Below are positions 1 through 8,203 of a stretch of DNA of 64,000 bases, piece by piece. Origin of the DNA: Actinomycetospora sp. NBRC 106378 (GTDB lineage: Bacteria; Actinomycetota; Actinomycetes; Mycobacteriales; Pseudonocardiaceae); the NCBI RefSeq assembly GCF_030269685.1, contig NZ_BSTT01000002.1:62001-126000 (forward strand), read 5' to 3'. A program made the position numbers and the translations under genes. The notes beneath the pieces are model-generated. The model searched no databases, was not told the origin of the DNA, and saw only the letters and a list, made by a program, of their open reading frames with translations. Within the stretch, counting starts at the first letter, position 1. Each line of letters begins with the position of its first letter.

Positions 1-949
1 TTCCACTGCCGACACGGGACTCGGACTCCGTGCCGCGGTACAGAGGTCGGATGATTCTGTCGAGAGCGGAGTCGCTGACGTCGGGCTTGCGAGCCGCGGG
101 CGGTCGCCCCGATCCCGAACCGCTGCCCCCGAACGGTTCCACCCTCCCGTCACCGGAGGCGGACTGCGCCACCGACATGGCCCCGACGCCGACCAGCCCC
201 ACTCCCGCGGCGATGGCGCCCGCGGACGCGGCGTGCGTCGCGATCCCGGCCGGGATCCCGACTCCGGTCGCGTCGAGGGCCAACCCGCCGAGCTGACCGC
301 CCGCGCCGAGCGTGATCAGTCCAGCCCCGCCGAGGATCGACGCGACGGCTCCCGGGTCCTGCAGCGCCGCGTTGCCGAACGAGGCCGCGGTGTTGCCGAC
401 GTCGGCGACGAAACCGCCGACGTCGGGCCCGCTGTCCCCGACGACGGGCGGGGCAGGCTCACGCGGCACGACGGCCGCGAGCGTCGCGGCAGCCTCGCCG
501 ACCGCGCGGGCCGCGATCTCGTTCGCCCGGAGGGCGCGCTCCTCGGCGGCGAGCATGATCTCGGCCGCGTCGTCCATGGTCTGCTCGGCGGCCTCACGGG
601 CGGCATCGGCCGTCGGCACGGCTCCCGAGCCCGCCGACGTCTTGGCCGCCTCGCCGGCGCGCATCATCTCCTCGCCCCGCGCGTACTCCTGTTGTGCGGC
701 CCGCAGCTCGGCGGCGAAGGTTGCCAGGGGTGGCGCGGACCGGGCGACCGCGTCCACCGCGAGCTGCAGGTCTGCCGCCTGGCGGTTGATGAGGTCGAGA
801 GCGGCCGGCGCAGCCCGGCCGCTCCAATCGGCGGTGATCGCGCTACCTCGAGCGGCAAGTCCCTCCCTCGCGACCTGGATGTCCCTGGCCGCCGACCTCA
901 GTTCCTCCGAGGCGGTGAGGACCGCGTCCGGGTCACCGAGGACGGGCAT
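1..949 (-). CDS. WXG-like polymorphic toxin N-terminal part (3'-truncated by window edge)
   Basis: The minus-strand frame is open from ATG at 949 to the left edge (316 codons) without a stop, so the C-terminus is missing. The first ~110 residues are an alanine-rich helical domain opening MPVLGDPDAVLTASEELRSA, with a DWSG motif near residue 42 in the place where WXG100-type proteins have their turn. A glycine/alanine-rich stretch of about 80 residues (GGAGLITLGAGGQLGG) follows, then a Gly/Ser linker and the start of a new domain (SDSALDRIIRPLYRGTESES). This layout is typical of type VII-exported polymorphic toxins with a C-terminal effector; the effector lies outside the window. The ATG overlaps the stop of the upstream EspC-like gene (ATGA), so the two are translationally coupled. 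That it is secreted or toxic is inference. Confidence 0.75.
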   Translation of the reverse strand, partial: MPVLGDPDAVLTASEELRSAARDIQVAREGLAARGSAITADWSGRAAPAALDLINRQAADLQLAVDAVARSAPPLATFAAELRAAQQEYARGEEMMRAGEAAKTSAGSGAVPTADAAREAAEQTMDDAAEIMLAAEERALRANEIAARAVGEAAATLAAVVPREPAPPVVGDSGPDVGGFVADVGNTAASFGNAALQDPGAVASILGGAGLITLGAGGQLGGLALDATGVGIPAGIATHAASAGAIAAGVGLVGVGAMSVAQSASGDGRVEPFGGSGSGSGRPPAARKPDVSDSALDRIIRPLYRGTESESRVGSG

Positions 950-1260
950 CAGAAACCCGGGATGCTGCCGCCGATGGAGCGCGAGGCAGCAGCGTCGGAG
1001 GTCTGGTAGTTCCCCGCCGCCGCTTCGATGGCGGCCGCGGTCGCGGTGACGCTGCGCTCGATCGCGTCGACCGCCTTGTCGAGCTGCGACGACAGCTCGT
1101 TCGCGGCATGTGCCAGCGGACCCTCGCCGGACCCGCCGGCCGCCGACTGCGCTGCGGCGCCGGCCCGACCACGCGCCGCGTTCACGCCGCTCACGTCACC
1201 ACGGAGTGCGCTTGCTCCCGCCCGGAGCTGGTCGGGGCGGACGTCGAAGCCGTCGGGCAC
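949..1260 (-). CDS. EspC-like (ESX/type VII associated) small helical protein
   Basis: 103 residues from GTG at 1260. The opening MPDGFDVRPDQLRAGASAL is characteristic of the EspC/DUF2580 family: an FDV/hydrophobic start followed by two long helices. The second helix carries NELSSQLDKAVDAIERSV. There is no catalytic motif and no Sec signal peptide. These small proteins are encoded beside larger WXG/LXG-type effectors and are thought to act as export partners for type VII secretion. Its stop codon overlaps the ATG of the downstream toxin-like gene by 4 bp, which supports a two-gene operon. I chose the GTG because homology to the family begins exactly there; the same frame is open far upstream, antisense to the divergent hydrolase gene, but has no sensible protein content. 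Confidence 0.75.
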   Translation of the reverse strand: MPDGFDVRPDQLRAGASALRGDVSGVNAARGRAGAAAQSAAGGSGEGPLAHAANELSSQLDKAVDAIERSVTATAAAIEAAAGNYQTSDAAASRSIGGSIPGF

Positions 1261-1320
1261 GGGTCGAGGGTGGCAAACCGCGCCCGCCCTCGGGGGCCGT
1301 TTCGTCGAACTCGCGGGACA

Positions 1321-2058
1321 GTGGGCGACGTGTTCTTCCGCGCTCACGACGGGATCGCACTGGCGTACCTCGAGCTGGGCGCGGGTCGCCCGCTGGTGTT
1401 CGTGCACGGCTTCACGGGCTCGGCTGCCCAGCTCGTCGACGACGGTCCCGCGCCCGCGCTCGCCGCCGCAGGCTTTCGGGTGATCCTTCCCGACCTGCGC
1501 GCCCACGGGGACAGCGCTGACCCGCGCGACGCGTCCGCCTGGCCCTCGGACGTCCTCGCCGACGACGGGCTCGCGCTCGTCGAGGCGCTCGGCCTCGAGG
1601 ACTACGACCTCGCCGGCTACTCGCTCGGCGGTCGGGTGGTGCTGCGCATGCTCGCACGGGGCGCCCGACCGCGGCGGGCTGTCATCGCGGGTCAGGGTCG
1701 TGCCGCGGCCGAGGCGGACGGGCCGAACACGACTGCGTTCCGGGAGCGCCTGTCGGCGATCTCGCGGGGCGAGGTGCTCGACCCGCCGTCGCGGTGGATC
1801 GTCGACCACGGCTTCGACCCCGTCGCCCTGCTGCATCTCCTCGGCACCTACGTGGCCACTCCGGACGACGTCCTCGCCGCCATCCCCGTCCCTACGCTCG
1901 TTCTCACGGAAGAGGACGACCGTGCCCGGCTCACCGCGCCCGCTCTGGCGGCGGCCCTCGGTGACGGTCGCGTCGGTGCGGTGCCGGGTGACCACGTCGC
2001 GGCGATGGCCGCTCCGGAGTTCGGCGTGGCGATGGTCGACTTCCTGGCATCCAGCTGA
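1321..2058 (+). CDS. alpha/beta-fold hydrolase
   Basis: A 245-residue alpha/beta hydrolase. The oxyanion-hole motif HGFTG is near residue 28, the nucleophile elbow GYSLGG near residue 100 gives the catalytic Ser, the acid is probably in TEEDD near residue 200, and GDHVAAM near the C-terminus supplies the His. Length and order match the single-domain esterase/peroxidase-like family; the substrate cannot be told. I took GTG at 1321 because the family begins with the first strand (VFFRAHDGIALAY); GTG at 1330 is an alternative. The gene diverges from the EspC-like operon with only 60 bp between starts. Confidence 0.85.
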   Translation: MGDVFFRAHDGIALAYLELGAGRPLVFVHGFTGSAAQLVDDGPAPALAAAGFRVILPDLRAHGDSADPRDASAWPSDVLADDGLALVEALGLEDYDLAGYSLGGRVVLRMLARGARPRRAVIAGQGRAAAEADGPNTTAFRERLSAISRGEVLDPPSRWIVDHGFDPVALLHLLGTYVATPDDVLAAIPVPTLVLTEEDDRARLTAPALAAALGDGRVGAVPGDHVAAMAAPEFGVAMVDFLASS

Positions 2059-2114
2059 GCACGCCGATAGGGGACCTGGCGTAGCTGACCCGTCGTCGGG
2101 AAGGGTCTCCCGGC

Positions 2115-2669
2115 GTGGACGACGCCCGCCGGCTGATCCCGGCCGCCATGGACCGCTTCGGCGCGCGGGTGCACGCGGTGCCGGCGGACCGGTGGTCGGC
2201 GCCGACGCCGTGCTCGGAGTGGAGCGTGCGGGACCTCGTGGCGCACATGGTATTCGAGCACCGCTGGGCGCCGCACGTGCTGGCGGGCGAGGCGATGGAC
2301 GAGGTGGGGGAGCGGTACGACGGCGACCTGGTCGGCGACGGCCCGGTCCGCGCGTGGGACGAGGCCGCTCGGCTCTCGCGCCCCGCGTGGTCCGGCGGCG
2401 CTGCGCAGGTGCACACGTCGTTCGGCTGGCTCGGGGTCGAGGAGTCCGCGGTGCAGATGCTCGTCGACCTCACCGTCCACGAGTGGGACCTCGCCCGGGG
2501 CGCCGGGCTGGATGAGCACGTGGACCCGGAGGCCGTGGGGGAGGCGTTGGCCTACATCGCGAGCGACCCGGTCATGCTCACCGGCCCGGGCCTGTTCGCC
2601 TCCCCGGTCGAGCCGCGCAGTGACGACCCGCAGGAGCAGCTGCTCGCTATGGTCGGTCGTCGGGTCTGA
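2115..2669 (+). CDS. TIGR03086/maleylpyruvate-isomerase-N (DinB-like) family protein
   Basis: 184 residues from GTG at 2115. The N-terminal half has the hallmark of the actinobacterial DinB-like/maleylpyruvate isomerase N-terminal fold: DRWSAPTPCSEWSVRDLVAH, with the conserved TPC.EW.VRDL.AH, and a second conserved HEWDLARG near residue 125. His in these two motifs usually binds a metal. Members include mycothiol-dependent enzymes and many uncharacterised proteins, so a thiol-dependent isomerase or transferase role is possible but unproven. It sits 56 bp after the hydrolase and 75 bp before the next esterase, all on one strand, so a loose operon is possible. Confidence 0.8.
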   Translation: MDDARRLIPAAMDRFGARVHAVPADRWSAPTPCSEWSVRDLVAHMVFEHRWAPHVLAGEAMDEVGERYDGDLVGDGPVRAWDEAARLSRPAWSGGAAQVHTSFGWLGVEESAVQMLVDLTVHEWDLARGAGLDEHVDPEAVGEALAYIASDPVMLTGPGLFASPVEPRSDDPQEQLLAMVGRRV

Positions 2670-2744
2670 CCGGCTCGTTGACCTTCCTGTGTGACCTGGG
2701 CCACGCTACGAGCGGATGCTGTTCCGCTCGTCGAGGAGAGGCCG

Positions 2745-3773
2745 ATGTCCACGGACACCCCGCACGTTCCCCCGGGCCGCCTCGGCGACCCCGCCCTCAC
2801 GCTCGGCACGGACCCGCGCGCCGACCCTCGCATGGTCGCCGTGTTCGGGGCCCCCGGAGCGCTGGACCACCCCCCGGCCAACCCGCTCACCCGTGACGCC
2901 GGCCGCGAGACCCTCCTCGGGTTCAGCGTCGCCGCCGAGGAGGCGTTCGAGGGCCTGTTCACCGTGCTCGCCCAAGACCTGAAGCCGGTGGACGGGGTGT
3001 CCCGCGAGGTCCGGACCGTGATCCGCGACGGGCACGACATCGCGCTTCACGTCCACCGACCGAACGGCGTCGACGGCCCGCTGCCGGTGATCCTCCAGAT
3101 CCACGGCGGCGGCATGGTGATGCTGTCGGCCACCGGGGGTCTCTACGCACACTGGCGGGACGAGCTCGCGAAGGCGGGCGCGGTCGTCGTCGGGGTGGAC
3201 TATCGGAACGCTGGCGGGGTGGCGGGCGCCAACCCGTTCCCGACCGGACTCGACGACTGTGCCGCGGCCGTGCGCTGGGTGCACGCGAACCTCGCCGAGC
3301 TGGGCGGCAGCCACGTCGTGCTCACGGGCGACTCCGGGGGAGCCAACCTGTCGCTCGCGCTGGCGATCAAGGCGCGCCGCGAGGGGTGGCTGGAGGAGAT
3401 CGCGGGCGTCTACGCTCAGTGCCCGTACATCCTCGGCTCGTGGGACGAGCCGCCCGCCGAGCTGCACTCGCTGTGGGAGAACGACAAGTACTGGCTCGAC
3501 CGGGCGCTGTTCCCGCTGCTCGCGGAGGTCTATGACCCGGACCGCACGAACATCGACGAGCCGACCTGCTGGCCGTCGCGCGCCACGACCGACGACCTCA
3601 GTGGCCTGCCCCCGCACGTCATCTCGGTCAACGAGGTCGACCCCCTGCGCGACGAGGGCCTCGCGTACCACCGCATGCTGGTGGCGGCGGGCGTCCCGTC
3701 GGTCGGGAAGATCAATCTCGGCCTCTGCCACGTCGGGGAGCTGATGTTCCAGAACGTGATGCCGGAGGTGTAA
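2745..3773 (+). CDS. HSL-family alpha/beta hydrolase (esterase/lipase)
   Basis: 342 residues from ATG at 2745, preceded by a good ribosome-binding site (GAGGAGAGG). The hormone-sensitive-lipase family oxyanion motif HGGGM is near residue 120, and the nucleophile motif GDSGGAN near residue 195 provides the catalytic Ser. VNEVDPLRDE near residue 300 holds the Asp and GLCHVGE near residue 327 the His. All catalytic positions are present, so it should be an active carboxylesterase of unknown substrate. It is the last gene before a gene-poor stretch and the IS630 element. Confidence 0.88.
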   Translation: MSTDTPHVPPGRLGDPALTLGTDPRADPRMVAVFGAPGALDHPPANPLTRDAGRETLLGFSVAAEEAFEGLFTVLAQDLKPVDGVSREVRTVIRDGHDIALHVHRPNGVDGPLPVILQIHGGGMVMLSATGGLYAHWRDELAKAGAVVVGVDYRNAGGVAGANPFPTGLDDCAAAVRWVHANLAELGGSHVVLTGDSGGANLSLALAIKARREGWLEEIAGVYAQCPYILGSWDEPPAELHSLWENDKYWLDRALFPLLAEVYDPDRTNIDEPTCWPSRATTDDLSGLPPHVISVNEVDPLRDEGLAYHRMLVAAGVPSVGKINLGLCHVGELMFQNVMPEV

Positions 3774-4249
3774 GCCGAGGCCGTCCGCGACGTGGTCGGG
3801 TTTGCGCGATCGTTGGCGTAGACGGCTTCGCCCTGTAAGCACTTTTGCGTGCCGGAGCACGAATGACTGTCCACGAAGCGAAGCGACCTCTGGTCGTCCC
3901 GACGGCGGGTCGGGTGCGGTCCCGCGGACTGCGCGGACCGGCCACGGCCGAGTGAGAGGTCCGCCCGTGGCACAGCGCCAGCCGGGAGCGGTCACCGCCT
4001 GGAGCTCCGGATTGCCGGTACCTGCGGGCGTGCTCCGCGTCAGGAGGGCACGGGCAGGCGCCGGAGGGGGCACACGTACCGAGCAGCAGGGAGGGCCACT
4101 GGGATCGACATCGGGGAAGGCGTCGGTGGCGTGCGGTGCCAGCGCTCGGAGGTAGTCGTCGAGCTCAGCGGCGGTCAGGACGAGCTGCAGTGACGCAGCG
4201 GCCGATCAGGGCCCGAGACGAGAGATGACGAAGACGCCTGCGTTCGCGT
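3774..4249. other. gene-poor stretch between esterase and IS630
   Basis: No convincing gene. There is a short hairpin at 3848-3861 (CGTGC-CGGA-GCACG) about 75 bp after the esterase stop; it lacks a T-tract, so I do not call it a terminator. On the minus strand around 4075-4195 a short frame reads LTAAELDDYLRALAPHATD, which looks like coding sequence but has no start and runs into unrelated sequence. It may be a remnant truncated near the IS insertion. Confidence 0.4.
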
Positions 4250-4250
4250 C

Positions 4251-5366
4251 TAGTGTCGCGCGTCGTTAGTTGCTTGACATGGCTCGAGGTGAGATCTTGA
4301 GGGGGTCCGCCCCGGGATTGGCCTTCAACGATGACGATCGTGCGGAGTTGGAGTCCTGGTTGCGCTCGTCGACCCGCTCTGCCGGGTCGGTCGAGCGCGC
4401 CAGGATCGTGTTGGCCGTTGCCGACGGCTCAGGGACGACCGCGACCGCCCGCGCCCTCGAGGTGTCGCGTCCGACGGTGATCAAGTGGCGGGACCGGTTC
4501 GCCGCGAGCGGGATCGCGGGTCTGGACGACCAGCCGCGCAGCGGGCGCCCGAAGACCATTGATGACGCCGCGATCATCGCCGCGACCCTCGACGCGCCGC
4601 CGGATCGGCTCGGGATCACCCACTGGTCGACCCGGCTGCTCGCCGGTGAGCTCAGTATCGGCGCCGCCACCGTGGCCCGGGCTTGGCGGCGCTATCACGT
4701 GCAGCCCTGGCGGGCGGAGACCTTCAAGTTCTCCACCGACCCCGAACTCGAGGCCAAGGTCCACGACGTGGTCGGGCTCTACCTCGCCCCACAGCGCAAT
4801 GCGGTGGTGCTCTGCGTGGACGAGAAGTCCCAGATCCAGGCGCTGAACCGGACCGCGCCGATGCTGCCGATGCGCCCCGGGCTGCCGGCGCGAGCGACGC
4901 ATGACTACAAGCGCAACGGCACCACCACTCTGTTCGCCGCCCTCGAAGTCGCGACCGGACATGTGGTCGACCAGTGCTACGAGCGGCACGGCAAGGCCGA
5001 GTTCCTCGACTTCCTCAAGAAGGTCGCCAAGGCCTACCCGCGGCGCAGGCTGCACGTGGTGCTCGACAACTACCACACCCACAAGCACGCCGAGATCAAC
5101 GAATGGCTCGCCAAGCATCCGCGGATCACGCTGCACTTCACCCCGACCTCGGGATCATGGCTCAACCTCGTCGAGGTCTTCTTCGGGATCATCACCCGCC
5201 AGGCCATCCGCCGCGGCTCGTTCGACAACGTCGCTCAGCTCGTCGAGAAGATCCGCACCTTTATCGACGGCTGGAACGACCGCTGCCACCCCTTCACCTG
5301 GACCAAGACCGCCGACGAGATCCTGCCCCACACCATCCGTCAGCGAACTCCAGACGCGCGACACTA
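4251..5366 (+). mobile_element. IS630-family insertion sequence
   Basis: Perfect 15-bp inverted repeats CTAGTGTCGCGCGTC lie at 4250-4264 and, inverted, at 5353-5367. IS630/Tc1-mariner elements insert at and duplicate a TA; here TA at 4251-4252 and 5365-5366 flank GTGTCG...CGACAC. The element itself is therefore about 1.11 kb and encodes one full-length transposase. Both ends and the transposase look intact, so it may be active. It separates the left housekeeping genes from the decayed accessory stretch. Confidence 0.9.
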
Positions 5367-5367
5367 G
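4279..5367 (+). CDS. IS630-family DDE transposase
   Basis: 362 residues. The N-terminal part has helix-turn-helix content (TATARALEVSRPTVIKWRDR, then a second winged HTH ending in GAATVARAWRRYHV). The DDE catalytic core follows: first Asp in VVLCVDEKSQ (about residue 180), second Asp in VVLDNYHTHK (about 262), Glu in SGSWLNLVEVFFG (about 298). This is a full-length, uninterrupted IS630/DDE_3 transposase. ATG at 4279 is the likely start; an in-frame TTG at 4270 is possible. The coding frame reads through the right inverted repeat, and the stop TAG is made of the flanking TA target duplication plus one host G. Confidence 0.93.
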   Translation: MARGEILRGSAPGLAFNDDDRAELESWLRSSTRSAGSVERARIVLAVADGSGTTATARALEVSRPTVIKWRDRFAASGIAGLDDQPRSGRPKTIDDAAIIAATLDAPPDRLGITHWSTRLLAGELSIGAATVARAWRRYHVQPWRAETFKFSTDPELEAKVHDVVGLYLAPQRNAVVLCVDEKSQIQALNRTAPMLPMRPGLPARATHDYKRNGTTTLFAALEVATGHVVDQCYERHGKAEFLDFLKKVAKAYPRRRLHVVLDNYHTHKHAEINEWLAKHPRITLHFTPTSGSWLNLVEVFFGIITRQAIRRGSFDNVAQLVEKIRTFIDGWNDRCHPFTWTKTADEILPHTIRQRTPDARH

Positions 5368-5377
5368 TAGCTCTCAC

Positions 5378-5925
5378 TCATCGGGCTCTCCTCACGGCGC
5401 GCGGTGGCGGGGAATGGTGGGTGAGCACCTTCGCGTCCTGGCCGGCGATGGCGACGATCGGGTAACAGTCGACCTCCCAAGGACTCTGCTTCACCGGGTC
5501 GCCGCTTGCCAGCTCCAGCGCCGTCACGATCACGCGCTTCTGTGTTGCGACCTCAAGTGCCTTCCGCGCGCGTAGGCCATATCCTGCACGATCCGGGCCA
5601 GTGCCCCGGTGGCTCCCCGAACCGCAGGTAGTCCCCGCCCGTCAGGACGTTGCACTCCTCCTGGCCCAGGTCCCCGTCACCGTGCACCTTGAGCAGCCAC
5701 TCCTGCTGAGGAGCCTCGAACGGCAGAACCGCCGCCGGACGGCCCTGATCGCGGCGTGGTCTCGAAGAACTGGTCGTAGTTGGTCGTCACCACCTGCGCG
5801 ACCGGCGGTGCTCCCAGCGAGGCATGCGTGAGCCTGTAGCGGCGCTGGAGAAAATCGCCTGCGCGTGCATTTCCGGGTGCGACTGTCAACTTGCTCGTCG
5901 CCACGCCCGGGCCGTCCGTGCGCAT
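5378..5925 (-). pseudogene. frameshifted SIR2-like domain gene remnant
   Basis: Minus-strand pieces in different frames read as one decayed protein. The piece from 5925 contains QVVTTNYDQFFET, a typical SIR2-like (NAD-binding, SIR2_2-type) TTNYD/F motif. A frame change near 5755 continues with EWLLKVHGDGDLGQEECNVL and TGGDYLRFGE, the usual following KVHGD...LT..DY block. Further changes near 5610-5570 lead to a tail containing SPWEVDCYPIVAIAGQDAKV, ending in TGA at 5378-5380. At least two frameshifts are needed. Intact SIR2-like proteins of this class are often phage-defence NADases, which fits the neighbourhood. The tail may belong to a separate small gene. It ends 11 bp from the IS630 right end. 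Confidence 0.6.
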
Positions 5926-6098
5926 CCGACGCTGAGCTCTATACGGACCGCTGTCTTAATCGACCTACGCGTTGGCGCGCTATTTTTCGCCCTCACCAGC
6001 CGACCCCCGCGACGATCGTGGCAGAGTGAGTGGACGTACCAGCCACGCTCTGATTTCTATACCGCACACATACTGGCACAGACGAGCCTAGAACAGTC

Positions 6099-7070
6099 TC
6101 ATAGAGGGAAGGGAGGTATGGCAGGAGTAGGCGTAGGGGTAGGAGCCGTCGAGGTAGGACTGGTCTGCGTGGGCTGCATCGGAGGTGAGGTAGTGGATTT
6201 CGGAATTGTTGTAGTCAGGGGAGCTGGCGTTCTAACATCTGGCGCAGTCAGATGTTCGGCAACAGTGCCGGAGAAGAAGGTCGCTGCGACCACCAAGGCG
6301 CCGGCGAGTATGTACTTCGCCGTACTGGCGTTCTTCTTCTCGCTCACCGCCGACTGCCTTCTTTGCCAGTAATTCACGAGCAAATCCGAGAGATTTGCCT
6401 CGAAGGTGGCGCTATCGTGATCTGACGAAATTCGCCGCATCCCTCTTTCGCTCGATTCTGTGAGTTGCCACGCACCATCAACCCCTGAGTGACACGCGAG
6501 CATTAGGAGCCAGGCGGACACCGAGCTGTCTACATCTGATATTATCGATCTTGGCAGCTCAGATTGTTCTGGCGCCAATTTTTTGTGCTGGTTGGTTGCG
6601 TACGAATGGTATTCAAAGCCGCGAGCGCCTCGTGAAGTCGAGAGCAGAAATTCGTTCACGGGTTGTGAGTCTGCTTGATGAGGCGCGGCGATACGCGCCA
6701 CACCTAGTTCTAGCTGGTTCCGGAAAGTGCCTCGTAGCCTCCTTACGAGCCATAAAAAGGTTGGTATAATTGATTCTTCATCCACTTCTATGCCGTGTAG
6801 AAAGACTATGCCTCGACGCCCGAACTCGTCAGGCGCGGTAGACTTTAAGCCGTATGCGACGACCGGCAACCGCTTCGTGCGCTTATGGCTTACGCATAAG
6901 AATGGGTCGACAAAACTGTCTTTCGAACTTGCTAGAGCAAATTGCCGAAGAACTTCCAAATAGTTTCCCGCCTTCTCGTCGATTGTGCAATCAACGTGGA
7001 CTGATCCTCTTTCCACGCAGGCGGACATGTAGCCTTTCCCTGCCACATTCAAATAGTAGAAGTCTCTCAT
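6099..7070 (-). CDS. membrane-anchored partner protein of the upstream GTPase
   Basis: 323 residues, family not recognised. Residues 1-250 look cytoplasmic and globular, opening MRDFYYLNVAGKGYMSACVE. One transmembrane helix follows (YILAGALVVAATFFSG, about 252-270), then an extracytoplasmic tail of about 50 residues made almost entirely of Pro, Thr and Ser. The ATG overlaps the stop of the upstream GTPase gene (ATGA), so the two proteins are probably made together. An NTPase coupled to a partner with a membrane segment is a recurrent layout in bacterial conflict systems of the GTPase/GTPase-associated-protein type; I infer such a role and have no catalytic motif to support it. Base composition is far below the chromosome average, indicating transfer. 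Confidence 0.7.
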   Translation of the reverse strand: MRDFYYLNVAGKGYMSACVERGSVHVDCTIDEKAGNYLEVLRQFALASSKDSFVDPFLCVSHKRTKRLPVVAYGLKSTAPDEFGRRGIVFLHGIEVDEESIIPTFLWLVRRLRGTFRNQLELGVARIAAPHQADSQPVNEFLLSTSRGARGFEYHSYATNQHKKLAPEQSELPRSIISDVDSSVSAWLLMLACHSGVDGAWQLTESSERGMRRISSDHDSATFEANLSDLLVNYWQRRQSAVSEKKNASTAKYILAGALVVAATFFSGTVAEHLTAPDVRTPAPLTTTIPKSTTSPPMQPTQTSPTSTAPTPTPTPAIPPFPL

Positions 7071-8077
7071 GCGTTCCGCGCCTCCTGGTCCTCGCTCTCT
7101 GGAGTATCGGCCGTGGAGGTCGGTTCGTCCTTTAGTATGCGCACTGGGTCTTGATGGAGGTGTCCAACGCTTTCACTTTCGAGGCGCTTCAAAACTTCGT
7201 CCACAAAGCCATCTGCTGCATAGCCAAGTACTATTGATGCGTTTTTTGTATTGATGTCTTCGTCATTAGTACTAAGTACAGTCGCCACTGTTCTTACATC
7301 GTGCCTCCTGAAAGTATCCCTGATCTTCTCGATCGCCCTCTGAAATGTGCTCTCGCAACGCGCCAGCAGGGCTCCATGATTCTCGCCCGGTCGCGCCGAT
7401 TCAAGCTGATCAAATTTATTATACACAATGATCACTCGTCGTACGAATATCTCTGCACCTCGAAGTGCAAGGCTAATATTGCCGAAGAGCTTGTTGGTGT
7501 AGTATTCATCTGATCGATCTGAGGATGCCATGTCTATCGCTTCGGTCGCGTCGAACATGAATATGAGAACGACACCTGCACGTCCGCCATTCTCACTTCT
7601 GATCTTCTGGCTCTCTGTCCTTGCCTCCGACAGGGGTAAGTCTTGGAGGGTGACCTCGCCTCTGAAGTCGTGAACTCGCAACGCAAAGTGTCCTGTTACG
7701 GAAACCTTGACGGTTGGATCAGCGAAGTGCGGAACTTGAGGAAGGTCTTCTTTGTCGGAGAACGGAACGCGAGCTGTCCTTTGGAAAGGCGAGCCTGGCG
7801 TGTCATGTAACACCCATGGTGCTTCCCATTGCTTCAGCAGTGAAGACTTGCCGACATACCTGGGGCCGATCAGCAACACGGGCTGCTCGTAGCGACGTAC
7901 GACTCTAGATTTACTTAGCTTTGTTCGGATCTGTCGAAGATTCTCCTCGGCTTCGCTAAGTCTCGCTCGGTTCTTCCTGCTCTGTTTCGAATAGCGCCTT
8001 GAGATGTAGCCCAAGCCGAAGGACAGGAATGCTGCGATGATGGTTGCATACGCTTCCCAGGAAATCGGTTGATTCAA
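7067..8077 (-). CDS. membrane-anchored P-loop GTPase
   Basis: 336 residues. An N-terminal transmembrane helix (YATIIAAFLSFGLGYISR, about 9-27) is followed by a basic coiled segment and a small-GTPase-like domain. The Walker A motif GPRYVGKSS sits near residue 72 and the G4 specificity motif NKFD near residue 221; VHDFRGE near residue 138 is at the G3 position but is not a canonical DxxG. VVLIFMFDATEAID resembles the strand before G4 in Ras-like proteins. NKFD argues for guanine rather than adenine specificity. The gene is the first of a two-gene low-GC operon (60 bases at 7201-7260 have 24 G/C, 40%), coupled by a 4-bp overlap to the partner gene. A defence role is inference from context. Confidence 0.78.
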   Translation of the reverse strand: MNQPISWEAYATIIAAFLSFGLGYISRRYSKQSRKNRARLSEAEENLRQIRTKLSKSRVVRRYEQPVLLIGPRYVGKSSLLKQWEAPWVLHDTPGSPFQRTARVPFSDKEDLPQVPHFADPTVKVSVTGHFALRVHDFRGEVTLQDLPLSEARTESQKIRSENGGRAGVVLIFMFDATEAIDMASSDRSDEYYTNKLFGNISLALRGAEIFVRRVIIVYNKFDQLESARPGENHGALLARCESTFQRAIEKIRDTFRRHDVRTVATVLSTNDEDINTKNASIVLGYAADGFVDEVLKRLESESVGHLHQDPVRILKDEPTSTADTPESEDQEARNA

Positions 8078-8203
8078 AGCATGTCCTACTCGATCAGAGG
8101 TCAGGGTGGTGGTACTAGGTCGACGTGCGTCGGGTCTTCGCCTGGAGGCGTTAGACCGCTTTGGGACGCCGCGGCGAAATCGTAGCTGGAGTGATCTCGA
8201 CGC

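Noticed and set aside
3848-3861. Hairpin after the esterase as an intrinsic terminator
   Set aside because: Stem of only 5 bp and no T-tract on either strand.
2706-4073. 455-codon minus-strand open frame over the esterase
   Set aside because: Most of it is antisense to the esterase with intact catalytic triad; only the non-overlapping end beyond 3774 is ambiguous and is noted as a gene-poor stretch.
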